This document shows, piece by piece, positions 49,668 through 58,266 of a stretch of 64,000 nt of DNA. Position 1 is the stretch's first letter; each line of letters starts with the position of its first letter. Source of the DNA: Opitutaceae bacterium (GTDB taxonomy: Bacteria > Verrucomicrobiota > Verrucomicrobiia > Opitutales > Opitutaceae); NCBI GenBank assembly GCA_019455245.1, contig JACFMR010000004.1:124001-188000 (forward strand), given 5' to 3'. Made by a program: the position numbers and the translations under genes. The notes under the pieces were generated by a model. The model worked only from the letters and a program-made list of their open reading frames with translations, had not been told where the DNA came from and did not search any database.

Positions 49668-50438
49668 TTATGGTGCGGCGGCGGGTGCGACCGGGATCCG
49701 GTAGCCGGCTGCTTCGAGCACCACGCGGGCTGCCGGGCTTTGCAGAAAGGCGAGGTAACGCTGCGCCGCGGGATTTGCTGCGCCGGCGCGGGTCAGGACC
49801 GCGCCCTGGACAATCGGATCGTGGTCGGTGGCGCTCAATTCCAGCCACTGACCGTCTGCCGGGGTTGGCGCGGATAGGATCAGCGACAGCGCGACAAAGC
49901 CCACCTCGGCATTGCCCGACGACACGAACTGGGCGGCTTGGCTGATGTTCTCACCGATCACCATCCGGGGGGTGACCGCGGCCCACAATCCGTGCTTGAG
50001 CAGAACTTGCCGCGTCGCGTGGCCATAGGGCGCAAGGATGGGATGGGCGACCGCGATTTTGCGCACTGCGGGATGGCGCAACGATTCCGTGAGGCTGTTC
50101 AGCGGGATGTCGCGGCGGGTGGTCCAGAGCGCCAGCCGTCCTTCGGCGAAAGGAATCAGACTGCTTGCCACCGCGTGACCGGAAGCGATGAGCTCGCGGG
50201 GATATTCCATGTCGGCGGAGAGAAACACATCATAAGGCGCGCCGTGCGTGATTTGCGCCACCAGGCTGCCCGAGGCGCCGAACGCCACGGTGATTTTCAC
50301 TTCCGGCGCCTCCTGCGCGAAAGCGGCGTTGAGCGCGGGCAGCGCATGCACGAGATTGGTGGCCGCGGCGATGCGCAGGTCCTGCGCGGAGGCCCAGCGC
50401 GGGACCAAGGCCAGCAGGAGCAACAAGGTGCGACACAT
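49668..50438 (-). CDS. modA: Molybdate ABC transporter substrate-binding protein ModA
   Basis: 256 residues from ATG 50438, with a signal peptide (MCRTLLLLLALVPRWASA). Typical ModA sequence: LRIAAATNLVHALPALNAAF, FGASGSLVAQITHGAPYDVF and LSADMEYPRELIASGHAV, then IGENISQAAQFVSSGNAEVG. It captures molybdate (or tungstate) in the periplasm and passes it to ModB. It is divergent from the COG0523 gene with only 46 bp between the two starts. Confidence 0.88.
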   Translation of the reverse strand: MCRTLLLLLALVPRWASAQDLRIAAATNLVHALPALNAAFAQEAPEVKITVAFGASGSLVAQITHGAPYDVFLSADMEYPRELIASGHAVASSLIPFAEGRLALWTTRRDIPLNSLTESLRHPAVRKIAVAHPILAPYGHATRQVLLKHGLWAAVTPRMVIGENISQAAQFVSSGNAEVGFVALSLILSAPTPADGQWLELSATDHDPIVQGAVLTRAGAANPAAQRYLAFLQSPAARVVLEAAGYRIPVAPAAAP

Positions 50439-50484
50439 GACGGCAGGGTGGTGATTCCGCTTCGGACTGGCCACCGCAAAACGG

Positions 50485-51639
50485 ATGGCGTTGACTGGAG
50501 GCGTGAACGCTCCCGACGCTTCGCCTCCTCCCGTCACGGTGCTCAGCGGTTTTCTGGGCGCCGGCAAAACCACCTTGCTGCGCCATCTGCTCGCGCAGGC
50601 CGATGGCCGGCGTTGGGCCGCGGTGGTCAACGACCTGGCCTCGGTCAACATCGACGCCCAGGCTATCGCCCGGGCCGGGGCGTCGCGGGTGGTCGAATTG
50701 GGCAACGGCTGCGTGTGCTGTTCGGTGCGCAACGAGCTGGCCGAGACCGTCGCGGAACTCGTGAGCACGGGCACCTTTGATCACGTGTTCATCGAGACCA
50801 CGGGCGTGGCCGAGCCGCGTGGCATCGCCACGCTGTTCACCCGCAAAAACGCCTTCGGCCGCAGCCTCGGGCAGTTCGCGCGGCTGCATGCGCTGGTGAC
50901 GGTGGTCGATGCGGCGCAGTTTTTGCAGTTGTGGCGCAAGGAGCGCGCACAGCGCCAGAAACGGCTCAGCCCGGGCCGCGAACCGAAGCAGGTCTTCGAG
51001 CTGATGCTCGAGCAGGTCGAGTGCGCCGATGTGCTGGTGATCAACAAGACGGATTTGATCGGCGCGGACGAGCTCGCGGAGGTGGAGGAGGCGCTGCATG
51101 AATTCAACCCGCGCGCGGAGCTCATCAGTGTCAGTGAGGGGCGCGTGCCCGCGGCGCAGTTGGTGGACCGGCCGCGTTTCGATGCGCAGGCCACGCTGGG
51201 CGCCGCCCGCTGGCTGCGCGTGCTGGGTGGCGGTGCCGGTGTGCTCACCCCGGAGGAGGCCCGGCGGGTGCCGCTGACCACGTGGGTCACGCACGTGTTT
51301 CGTGCGCGGCAACCGTTCGACGAGGAGCGATTCCGGGCGCTGGTGGAGCGGCAACATCCGGACCTGTTGCGGGCGAAGGGCTATTTCTGGCTGGCGAACC
51401 GCCCGGCGGAGATCGGGTTTCTCTCCGTGGCCGGCGGCCTGGTGCGCTGGGATTATGTCGGCACGTGGGCGGCCGAACTGCGTGAACGCGGCGTGATCAG
51501 CGAAGCGGAGATTCCCACCAGTTCACGGGCCGTGTGGGCCGAGCCGTATGGTGACCGGCGGCAGGAACTGGTGTTCATCGGCATCGGCCTCGACCGCGAA
51601 AAGCTGCAGGCCGACCTTGAGTCGTGTCTGGTCGGGTGA
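50485..51639 (+). CDS. COG0523 family metallochaperone GTPase (CobW/YjiA/ZNG-like)
   Basis: 384 residues from ATG 50485. G3E GTPase motifs: Walker A GFLGAGKTTLLRHLL, the metal-binding CxCC in LGNGCVCCSVRNEL, ETTGVAEPRGIATLF and NKTDLIGADEL for guanine. The C-terminal CobW domain (~270-380) contains TTWVTHVFRARQPFDEERFR and YFWLANRPAEIGFLSVAGG. These proteins insert or deliver Zn or another metal to client enzymes. The context (ZnuD-like receptor, amidase, WD40 protein) makes zinc the favoured guess. It shares a 46-bp divergent promoter region with modA. Confidence 0.87.
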   Translation: MALTGGVNAPDASPPPVTVLSGFLGAGKTTLLRHLLAQADGRRWAAVVNDLASVNIDAQAIARAGASRVVELGNGCVCCSVRNELAETVAELVSTGTFDHVFIETTGVAEPRGIATLFTRKNAFGRSLGQFARLHALVTVVDAAQFLQLWRKERAQRQKRLSPGREPKQVFELMLEQVECADVLVINKTDLIGADELAEVEEALHEFNPRAELISVSEGRVPAAQLVDRPRFDAQATLGAARWLRVLGGGAGVLTPEEARRVPLTTWVTHVFRARQPFDEERFRALVERQHPDLLRAKGYFWLANRPAEIGFLSVAGGLVRWDYVGTWAAELRERGVISEAEIPTSSRAVWAEPYGDRRQELVFIGIGLDREKLQADLESCLVG

Positions 51640-51706
51640 GCGGGACCGGTTCGGGCGAACAGCATGTCCGCCGGGATGAATGCTGCCCCAAGGGTGGTAT
51701 CCAAAT

Positions 51707-51820
51707 CTTTATCTTAATCGTTATCGTAATCTTAATCCTTGTCTTGATCTGCCACGCGCGTCCTTGACGCCTGCTCTGGTCCAAGGCCGATAAAGATGAA
51801 GATAAAGATAACGATTAAGA
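51707..51820. repeat. TTATC/TTAATC-rich inverted repeat
   Basis: The left arm (51707-51745) reads AATCTTTATCTTAATCGTTA then TCGTAATCTTAATCCTTG; the right arm (51789-51820) reads GATAAAGATGAAGATAAAGA then TAACGATTAAGA, the reverse complement of the same hexamer-like pattern. It is strikingly AT-rich in a high-GC region and fills the gap between the convergent COG0523 and amidase genes. Confidence 0.75.
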
Positions 51821-51854
51821 GAACGAAGCGATCATGTGTGGGGCGGGGGGCCGA

Positions 51855-52598
51855 TCAGGTGATTTGGTAGCGGTGCTTGAGATCGGCGAAGGGGAAGTTC
51901 TTGCCCGGGCAGACGGTGTGGTTGCGGTCCACCCAGCGGTGCACGGTGACCTTGTGGCCGGGATGCACCAGGCCGTCGCGCAGGTAGTCAACCAAGCTGT
52001 AGGCGGCGGCGAGTTGCCGGGCGCTGGGGCGGCGTTTTTCGAAATTGCCGACGAGGCAGATGCCGATGCCGTTTTCGTTGACGGCGGAACTGCGCACGTG
52101 GCCGCCGCGCTGCTGCTTGAGCCAGCGCGGACCGATCTCGATCTCGCCTTCGCGGGAATCGCGGCCGTTGCCGATGACAAAGTGATAAGCCAGGCCGTAT
52201 TCCATGCCGCGCCGGCGGTGGCCCGCGTCGTAGGCCCGGGCGTTGCCGTCCTCAATGCCGCTGTGATGCAGCACGATGTGCCGCCAACGCCGCGCATCGA
52301 CCCTGAGCTTTTTGGTCGCGGCGATCACCGGGGCGAGGCCGGGATGCACGGTGGCGGCGGTGCCCGGGATGACGAGTTTCTGGCCGACGAGAATACGGTC
52401 GCCTTTCAGGCGGTTGCGTTGCTGCAGGGTGGCGACCGTGACGCCATGCCGGCGCGCGATGACGCTGAGGGTGTCGCCGCGTTTGACGGTGTAGGTGGTT
52501 TCACCGGCCGTCTGCGGCGCACCGAGCAAGTCACCGCCGAGCCACAGGCCGGCGGTGGCCAGCAGGCCGGAGCAGATGAAATGGCGGCGGGTGAACAT
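51855..52598 (-). CDS. LysM-containing N-acetylmuramoyl-L-alanine amidase (amidase_2 type)
   Basis: 247 residues from ATG 52598. The N-terminus has a twin-arginine-like signal (TRRHFICSGLLATAGLWLGG). A LysM domain follows (~35-78: TYTVKRGDTLSVIARRHGVT), then a zinc-dependent amidase/PGRP-like domain with RHIVLHHSGIEDG (Zn His), GMEYGLAYHFVIGNGRD, and KVTVHRWVDRNHTVCPGKNF (second His and Cys ligands). It cleaves the amide between muramic acid and the stem peptide. It lies convergent with the COG0523 gene and downstream of the WD40 gene. Confidence 0.87.
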   Translation of the reverse strand: MFTRRHFICSGLLATAGLWLGGDLLGAPQTAGETTYTVKRGDTLSVIARRHGVTVATLQQRNRLKGDRILVGQKLVIPGTAATVHPGLAPVIAATKKLRVDARRWRHIVLHHSGIEDGNARAYDAGHRRRGMEYGLAYHFVIGNGRDSREGEIEIGPRWLKQQRGGHVRSSAVNENGIGICLVGNFEKRRPSARQLAAAYSLVDYLRDGLVHPGHKVTVHRWVDRNHTVCPGKNFPFADLKHRYQIT

Positions 52599-52667
52599 GG
52601 TGGACAACGGCGGTGCCGTGGAGGCGGCCGGTCGGGTTACGTTAACAGTCCTGTCAAATACGCGGGC

Positions 52668-53705
52668 TCAATCATTGCATTTGAGCACATAGACGACGCC
52701 TTGTTCCGAACCGATGGCCAGCAGGGTGTCGTCGGGTGACCAGACAAGTTTGGCGGCGGCGGATGGCATTTTCACGGTGGCGCGGAGCGGCTTCGGTCTT
52801 TCGGGACTCCAGAGCATGACGACGCCGTCGGCCGACGCGGAGGCGAGCAGGCCGTGGCGGTTTTGAAACGCGAGCGCGCAGATTTTCGCCTCGTGTGGGA
52901 GCATGGCGGGTTCGCGACCCTCGGGGCCGGCGCCGGAGCAGTCCCACACGCAGCAGTCGCGGCTGCCGCCGGTGGCGAGCCAGCGCGAGGTGCGGTCGAA
53001 GGCGAGATCCTTCACCTTGCCCTCGTAACCGCTCATCTGCAGCTCGATGTCCTCGGCGGGCACCCAGAGATGCACGCTCGGGTCCTGATTGCCCGAGACG
53101 AGCCACTTGTCGTCGGGCGACCAGACGAGCGCCTGGATGCCGTTGTTGTAGGGAAACTCTTTCTGCGCGATGAAGTCGTCGGCGTCCCACAAACAGACGC
53201 CGCCGAAATACGACACGGCCACACAGCCGCCGCCGTGTTGCCAGGCGAGGGCGGAGATGGATTTGGGCGCGTCCTTGAAGGCGTGCAGTTCCGCGCCGTC
53301 GCTGCGCAAGGCACGCAATCGCCGGCCCGCGGCGGCGGCCAGCCAGAGCGTGGGTTCGGTTTGACCGGAGGCGGTGACCCCGGCCGCAGGCCGCCACGCG
53401 AGGTGCTCGACCCACGCGCCGCCGAGATCGGCGGAGGCGGTGTGCTGGCCGGCGGTGGCATCCCAGAATTTCACGAGCCCGTCCTGACCGCCGGTGGCGA
53501 GGATTTGTCCGGCGGGATGCCAGGCGAGGCAATTGGCGCCGTCGTCGTGACCGGGCAGGGGGTGACGCACGGCGCCGTCGGCGGCGTTGAACAAGGTGAC
53601 ACCCCCGGCCGCGGAAGCGGCGGCCAGCTGCGTGCCGTCGGGCGACCAGGCGAGGTCGATGGCGTAATCGTCGAGGGACGCGGCCCAGTGTTTGATCAAT
53701 TGCAT
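52668..53705 (-). CDS. WD40 repeat protein
   Basis: 345 residues from ATG 53705. About seven WD40 blades run through the whole chain, visible as IDLAWSPDGTQLAAAS, ANCLAWHPAGQILATGGQDG and LVKFWDA, IQALVWSPDDKWLVSGNQDP, VKDLAFDRTSRWLATGG, ICALAFQNRHGLLASASADG and KLVWSPDDTLLAIGSEQG. No signal peptide, so it is likely cytosolic, a scaffold. I recall WD40 proteins near COG0523 GTPases in other genomes, but this link is from memory only. Same strand as the amidase, 69 bp upstream of it. Confidence 0.85.
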   Translation of the reverse strand: MQLIKHWAASLDDYAIDLAWSPDGTQLAAASAAGGVTLFNAADGAVRHPLPGHDDGANCLAWHPAGQILATGGQDGLVKFWDATAGQHTASADLGGAWVEHLAWRPAAGVTASGQTEPTLWLAAAAGRRLRALRSDGAELHAFKDAPKSISALAWQHGGGCVAVSYFGGVCLWDADDFIAQKEFPYNNGIQALVWSPDDKWLVSGNQDPSVHLWVPAEDIELQMSGYEGKVKDLAFDRTSRWLATGGSRDCCVWDCSGAGPEGREPAMLPHEAKICALAFQNRHGLLASASADGVVMLWSPERPKPLRATVKMPSAAAKLVWSPDDTLLAIGSEQGVVYVLKCND

Positions 53706-53919
53706 GCTGAGGCAGGACGATAGGCTTGGACCGGGACAAGGAAAGGGAGGAATGCGCCCCGGCCGCGCTGAATTTTCGCGCAAAAAACGGCACCGCAGGC
53801 TTGCGCCGGCGGGGTGGAACTGAATTCGTCGACTCCACCCCCTTTTATCCCGAGATGCCTGATCGACTTGCTTTTCCCGTCGGTGCTGTGCACGCGTTAA
53901 CCGACCGGTTACTTCCGGC
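53706..53919. other. Divergent promoter region, WD40 gene and ABC importer operon
   Basis: 214 bp between divergent starts with no gene. It should contain promoters in both directions; no convincing -35/-10 pairs were picked by eye. A palindrome at 53898-53911 is listed separately. Confidence 0.5.
53898..53911. promoter_or_regulatory. Candidate LacI-type operator upstream of the sugar ABC importer
   Basis: TAACCG-AC-CGGTTA is a perfect 14-bp palindrome ending 8 bp before the start codon of the binding-protein gene. Even-symmetric sites with a central CG-rich half and AA/TT shoulders are typical for LacI-family regulators of sugar importers. No such regulator gene is in the window. Confidence 0.45.
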
Positions 53920-55407
53920 ATGAGGAAATTTTTCTTCATCGTCATCGGTCTGCTGGCCACCGCCACCGCGCTGCTTTACTGGACGCAGCCGGACCAGCGG
54001 ACGGACATACCGGTGCTTTACTGGATCACCCAGAATGACGAGACGAAGCAGGAGACGATCCGCCGGTTCAAGGAGTGGCGCAAGGAGCAGGGGCTGCCCC
54101 CGATCGAGCTGAAGATTGACAACGCCAACCAGGATCCGACGAAGAAGCTGGCCCAAGGTTTGGCCGGGGTGGGGGCGGACATCTTCGACATCTACACATT
54201 TGAGACGGAGCTGTTCGCGGCCTCGGGCATGCTGATGGACATCACCGACATCGCGAAGGAGCGCGGCTTTTCCCCGGAGGCGACCTATCCGGCGGTAAGA
54301 AACGACCTGCTGTATCAAGGCCGGCAATATGGGTTTCCCCGCAATGTCGGCGCGTCCGTCTGCTGGGTGAACCGCGAAGCCTTTGCGCGGCACGGTTTGG
54401 TGGAGCCGTCGGAGCGCTGGACGTGGGACCAATTCGAGGAGCTGGGCAAAAAGTTCGTGGAGGCGGCGAATCCGCCCGGCACGCGGCAGCGTTCGTTTTT
54501 TATGCAGGCGGTTTCGGCCACCGTGCTGCGGCGCGGGCTGGGGCTGGACATATTCAACGAGACGATGACGGCGAGCGTGCTTGACGATCCGCGGAACGCC
54601 GAGGTCATGCGCCGGATGTATCGCTGGACGACCGAGCTGCGGCTGGTGCCGACGCTGGCGGAGCAGCTGGCGATGTCGGCCGCGGCGGAGATGGCCGGCA
54701 ACGCGCAGTTTCATCTCTTTGCGCAGGGACGCTACGCGATGCTCTACCTGCCGCGTTGGGCGCTGATCCGGCTGCGTCCGCTGGGCCCGCTGTCGATGCG
54801 GGTGGTCGAGCCGTTCCACAGCGGGTTTCCCAACATGGATTTTTCCGCGGGTTTCCTCTCGGTTTACACCGGCACGAAATACCCCGACGAGGCCTGCAGC
54901 TTTCTGGAATTTTTGACCACCGAGTCATTCAACGAACTGGTCATCAGCAGCGGCGACTCGATGCCGCCGGTGCCGCGCTTCAAGGAAACCGAAATGTTCC
55001 TGCGTCCGCCGGATTATCCGGATGAGTGGCATCTGCAGGAGGTGTTTGCGCGGGCGGCGCCCTCGATCGGCATCGGCCTGAGCCGCAGTCCGTTTATCCT
55101 GACCGGCTCGATTTTCCGCCAGGTCACGGGCATCGAATCCGAGGTGATCGACGGCGTGCTGGCCGGCCGGATCGCACCGGAGGACGCGGGCCGCATCGAG
55201 GCGAAGCGCATCAACGATGAAATCGCGCTCACGATCAGCAGTGACGCCAAGCTGCGCGCGCTTTACGCGGAACAGGTCGAGGTGCAGCGCCGGATCGACG
55301 AGCGCAAGGCGCAGGGCCGGCCGATCCCGGCGGCGTGGATCAGCAACCCCTTTCACCTGACCTACTACAAGGCGCAGGGCCTGCTGGAGGAGGAGCCGAC
55401 CTCATGA
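53920..55407 (+). CDS. Sugar-type ABC transporter, extracellular solute-binding protein
   Basis: 495 residues. The N-terminus is an uncleaved-looking hydrophobic segment (FFFIVIGLLATATALLYWTQ) with no lipobox Cys, so it may be anchored by this helix. The family-1 binding-protein pattern follows: IPVLYWITQNDETKQETIRR, LAQGLAGVGADIFDIYTFET, GRQYGFPRNVGASVCWVNRE and WTWDQFEELGKKFVEA. The ligand is unknown. The last ~120 residues (after ~390) carry an extra charged helical part beyond the usual ~420-residue length. It overlaps the next gene by four bases. Confidence 0.83.
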   Translation: MRKFFFIVIGLLATATALLYWTQPDQRTDIPVLYWITQNDETKQETIRRFKEWRKEQGLPPIELKIDNANQDPTKKLAQGLAGVGADIFDIYTFETELFAASGMLMDITDIAKERGFSPEATYPAVRNDLLYQGRQYGFPRNVGASVCWVNREAFARHGLVEPSERWTWDQFEELGKKFVEAANPPGTRQRSFFMQAVSATVLRRGLGLDIFNETMTASVLDDPRNAEVMRRMYRWTTELRLVPTLAEQLAMSAAAEMAGNAQFHLFAQGRYAMLYLPRWALIRLRPLGPLSMRVVEPFHSGFPNMDFSAGFLSVYTGTKYPDEACSFLEFLTTESFNELVISSGDSMPPVPRFKETEMFLRPPDYPDEWHLQEVFARAAPSIGIGLSRSPFILTGSIFRQVTGIESEVIDGVLAGRIAPEDAGRIEAKRINDEIALTISSDAKLRALYAEQVEVQRRIDERKAQGRPIPAAWISNPFHLTYYKAQGLLEEEPTS

Positions 55408-56885
55408 ATGCACGCCGCAACCTGATCCGCTGGGCCGTGGCCCTGCTGTTTTTGCTGCCGAACATCCTCGGGTTTCTGGCCTTCACCCTGGTGCCGCTGG
55501 TGATGAGCTTCGGGATGTCGTTCACCGATTGGGATTTTCTGCGGCACAACATTTTCCGGGCCGAGCCGCTGAATTTTGTTTTCTTTGACAATTTCATCCG
55601 TCTCTTCGGGCACCCCAAGTTCTGGCAGTATCTGGGCAATACGTTCTTCCTGATGATGGGCCTGCCCTTCGCGGTGGCCGGCAGCCTGGCGGCGGCGCTG
55701 CTGCTGTCCCGCGTGGGCCAGGCCCGGCATCAGCTGAAGCCGGCCATGATCCTGGGCGCGGTTATCATGGCGGTGAGCCTGTTCATGTTGCTGCGCGGCG
55801 GCATGTCCGAGGGCGGGCTTTGGTTTCTGTTCGGCACGCTGATGGCGACGACACTGGTCGCCGGCGTGATCAGCGGGGGCACGCTCTACCGCACGCTGTT
55901 TTACCTGCCGAATTTCACCGCAGGCGTCGCGACGTTCGTGCTCTGGAAAAAACTCTACAACCCCAACACGGGTCCGATCAACCAGGCCGTCGGCCCGGTG
56001 CTCGACGGTTTTGCGGCGTGGGTGGGCCGCATGCCCGACGCGTTTGCGCTGGGGCTGCCGCTGGTGTCCATGGTGCTGGCGGTGCTGGTCGCGGCATGGC
56101 AGTTCCGGCGGCTGCGGTCGGCGTGGGATTTGAGCGAGGCGGGCAGCGTGGCGGTTGTCGCCGGACTCATTTCCTTGGGCGTGCCTTTGGGGCTGGCGCT
56201 GGGTTGGTTCGGCCTGGCTTCCGCGCCTGCCGCCATCGTGGCGGCGCTCGCGGTGGCGGGCGCGACCGCCTACATCGTGCGGCGGCCGCAACCGTGGGGC
56301 CGGCCCAAGGCGGCCGACAAGGGGCTGGGCACCGAGGTGGCGCTGGCGCTGCTGTTGGTGCCGCTGCTGGTGGCCTTTGCCGCGGCGATGGTGCTTGGTC
56401 CGATTTTGCCGGTGGCGGCGGCGACCGGCATCGAGGCGCCGGACTGGCTGGGCCAGTATCACTGGGCCAAGCCCTCGCTGATGATCATGATGCTCTGGGC
56501 GGCGATCGGCTCGAACAACATGATCCTCTACCTCGCCGGACTGAGCAACATTTCGCCCGAGCTCTATGAGGCGGCGGACATGGACGGGGCGACGCCGGGC
56601 CAGCGTTTCTGGCACATCACCTGGCCGCAGCTCGCGCCGGTGACGTTTTTCATCTGCATCATGAGCGTGATCCACGGCCTGCAGGGCGGATTTGAGATGG
56701 CGCGCACGATGACGCAGGGCGGGCCGGCGGGCTCCACGACGACGTTGAGTTACTTCATATTCATCGAGGGTTTTGAAACCGGCCGGCTGGGCTATGCCTC
56801 GGCCGTGGCGTGGGTGCTCTTCGCGCTGGTCTTCACCCTCTCGGTTCTCAACTTCAAATACGGCAACCGCCATGTTGACGAGTAA
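55404..56885 (+). CDS. Sugar ABC transporter permease (MalF/UgpA type), enlarged
   Basis: 493 residues from ATG 55404 (ATGA overlap with the binding-protein gene). The typical start (LLFLLPNILGFLAFTLVPLV, MSFTDWDFL) and the EAA loop near residue 390 (YEAADMDGATPGQRFWHITW) mark it as MalF/UgpA-like. These permeases usually have ~290-320 residues; here extra hydrophobic segments are inserted between ~105 and 345 (ILGAVIMAVSLFMLLRGGMS; VVAGLISLGVPLGLALGWFG; LALLLVPLLVAFAAAMVLGP). It pairs with the next gene and needs an ATPase that is not encoded here. Confidence 0.85.
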   Translation: MNARRNLIRWAVALLFLLPNILGFLAFTLVPLVMSFGMSFTDWDFLRHNIFRAEPLNFVFFDNFIRLFGHPKFWQYLGNTFFLMMGLPFAVAGSLAAALLLSRVGQARHQLKPAMILGAVIMAVSLFMLLRGGMSEGGLWFLFGTLMATTLVAGVISGGTLYRTLFYLPNFTAGVATFVLWKKLYNPNTGPINQAVGPVLDGFAAWVGRMPDAFALGLPLVSMVLAVLVAAWQFRRLRSAWDLSEAGSVAVVAGLISLGVPLGLALGWFGLASAPAAIVAALAVAGATAYIVRRPQPWGRPKAADKGLGTEVALALLLVPLLVAFAAAMVLGPILPVAAATGIEAPDWLGQYHWAKPSLMIMMLWAAIGSNNMILYLAGLSNISPELYEAADMDGATPGQRFWHITWPQLAPVTFFICIMSVIHGLQGGFEMARTMTQGGPAGSTTTLSYFIFIEGFETGRLGYASAVAWVLFALVFTLSVLNFKYGNRHVDE

Positions 56886-57705
56886 CCCCCAAGCCAAGCC
56901 GGGTCGCAGCATCGGCCTGCATTTTCTGCTCGTGCTGCTGAGCCTGCTGATGGTGGCGCCGTTTGTCTGGATGTTCCTGACCAGCCTGAAGACGCTGCCG
57001 GAAATCGGCGACCCGAGCTGGATGCCGTCGGAGTTCCAATGGCGCAACTACATCGAGGTATTTTATGTCATCCCGTTCCTGCGTTTCATGGGCAACAGCC
57101 TGGTGGTGGCGGGTTGGGTGACGGTGCTGCAGGTGCTGACCAGCGCGATGGCGGCCTTCAGCTTCGCGCGGTTGGAATGGCCGGGGCGCGACCGGGTGTT
57201 CTTCCTTTATCTCGGCACGATGATGCTGCCGGGGCTGGTGATGCTCATCCCGAACTTCGAGAACATGGTGAAATTCGGCCTGGTGGACACGTATCCCGGC
57301 CTGATCCTGCCGGCGGCGTTCAGCGCCTTCGGCACCTTCCTGTTGCGGCAGTTCATGCTCGGTATTCCGCGGGCGCTGGACGAGGCGGCCGAGATGGACG
57401 GGGCGAGCAAGTGGCAGATCTTCTGGGACGTGATCCTGCCGCTCAGCCGGCCCGGCCTCGTGACCCTGGCGATCTTCACCTTCATCGGCAACTTCCAGAG
57501 TTTCTTCTGGCCGTTGGTGATGATCAAGAGCGTGGACAAGTACACGCTGCCGGTCGGCCTGCTGTTTTTCGACACGGAGCGCGGTCAGGCCACGCATCTG
57601 CTGATGGCGGGCGTGACGATGTCGGTCGTGCCGCTGATCATCGTGTTTGTGCTGCTGCAACGGCAGCTCATCCGCGGCATCCAGCTTGGCGGTGTGAAAG
57701 GATAA
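56872..57705 (+). CDS. Sugar ABC transporter permease (MalG/UgpE type)
   Basis: 277 residues from ATG 56872, overlapping the previous gene by 14 bp. Six helices, starting with LHFLLVLLSLLMVAPFVWMF and LTSLKTLPEIGDPSW, a typical MalG-type opening. The EAA loop is LDEAAEMDGASKWQIFWDVI followed by LPLSRPGLVTLAIFTFIGNF. Normal length. It is last of the operon; a shared MsmK/UgpC-type ATPase encoded elsewhere is expected. It converges with the adenosyltransferase gene. Confidence 0.9.
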   Translation: MLTSNPQAKPGRSIGLHFLLVLLSLLMVAPFVWMFLTSLKTLPEIGDPSWMPSEFQWRNYIEVFYVIPFLRFMGNSLVVAGWVTVLQVLTSAMAAFSFARLEWPGRDRVFFLYLGTMMLPGLVMLIPNFENMVKFGLVDTYPGLILPAAFSAFGTFLLRQFMLGIPRALDEAAEMDGASKWQIFWDVILPLSRPGLVTLAIFTFIGNFQSFFWPLVMIKSVDKYTLPVGLLFFDTERGQATHLLMAGVTMSVVPLIIVFVLLQRQLIRGIQLGGVKG

Positions 57706-57719
57706 CGACCGCCTGGTCG
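57706..57719. terminator. Short hairpin between convergent genes
   Basis: CGACC/GCCT/GGTCG lies right after the permease stop and before the convergent adenosyltransferase stop at 57727. A 5-bp stem with no T-run is weak evidence for termination. Confidence 0.25.
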
Positions 57720-57726
57720 CGGCCGG

Positions 57727-58266
57727 TCAGGTCCGGGATTCCGCTTCGCGCGCGAGCAGCCAGAGCAGGTCGGCCAGCCGGTTGATGTAGGCGGTCAACA
57801 AGGGGCGCAGCTGTCGGCCGTGAGCCTGCAAACCGATGAGGCGGCGCTCGGCGCGGCGGGCGACGGTGCGGGCGACATCGAGCGTGGCGGCGGCGTGATT
57901 GGCGCCCGGCGTGGCCCAGCCGGCGAAGCTGACCTCGCGGGCCTCGATCGCGGCGACTGCGGTGTCGAGCCGGGTGAGGTCCGCGTCGGCCAGTTTGGGA
58001 AATTTTGAACCGGCGTAGCGCGTGGCATCCGCCTCGGCGCAGGCGACCTCGCCCATCAGGTTGATCAAGTCCTGCTGCAGCCGGGTCAGCTGATCGCGCA
58101 CGGCGGCGTCGGGATGGTGGGTCTTGGCGAGACCGAGGGCGGCGTTGAGTTCGTCCAACGCGCCCACCGCCTCGATCTGCGGGTGGGTCTTGGGCACACG
58201 CTGGCCGTAAAGCAGCGCGGTGGTGCCGTCGTCGCCGGTGCGCGTGGCGATGGAGCGCCGGCTCAT
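57727..58266 (-). CDS. Cob(I)alamin adenosyltransferase, PduO type
   Basis: 179 residues from ATG 58266. The enzyme adds the 5'-deoxyadenosyl group to cob(I)alamin. PduO-type motifs: SIATRTGDDGTTALLYGQRV (ATP-binding N-terminus), IEAVGALDELNAALGLAKTH, SFAGWATPGANHAAATLDVA and RTVARRAERRLIGLQ, with YINRLADLLWLLARE near the end. All are well kept. The start overlaps the def stop by four bases (ATGA), so the pair is translationally coupled. Confidence 0.9.
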   Translation of the reverse strand: MSRRSIATRTGDDGTTALLYGQRVPKTHPQIEAVGALDELNAALGLAKTHHPDAAVRDQLTRLQQDLINLMGEVACAEADATRYAGSKFPKLADADLTRLDTAVAAIEAREVSFAGWATPGANHAAATLDVARTVARRAERRLIGLQAHGRQLRPLLTAYINRLADLLWLLAREAESRT

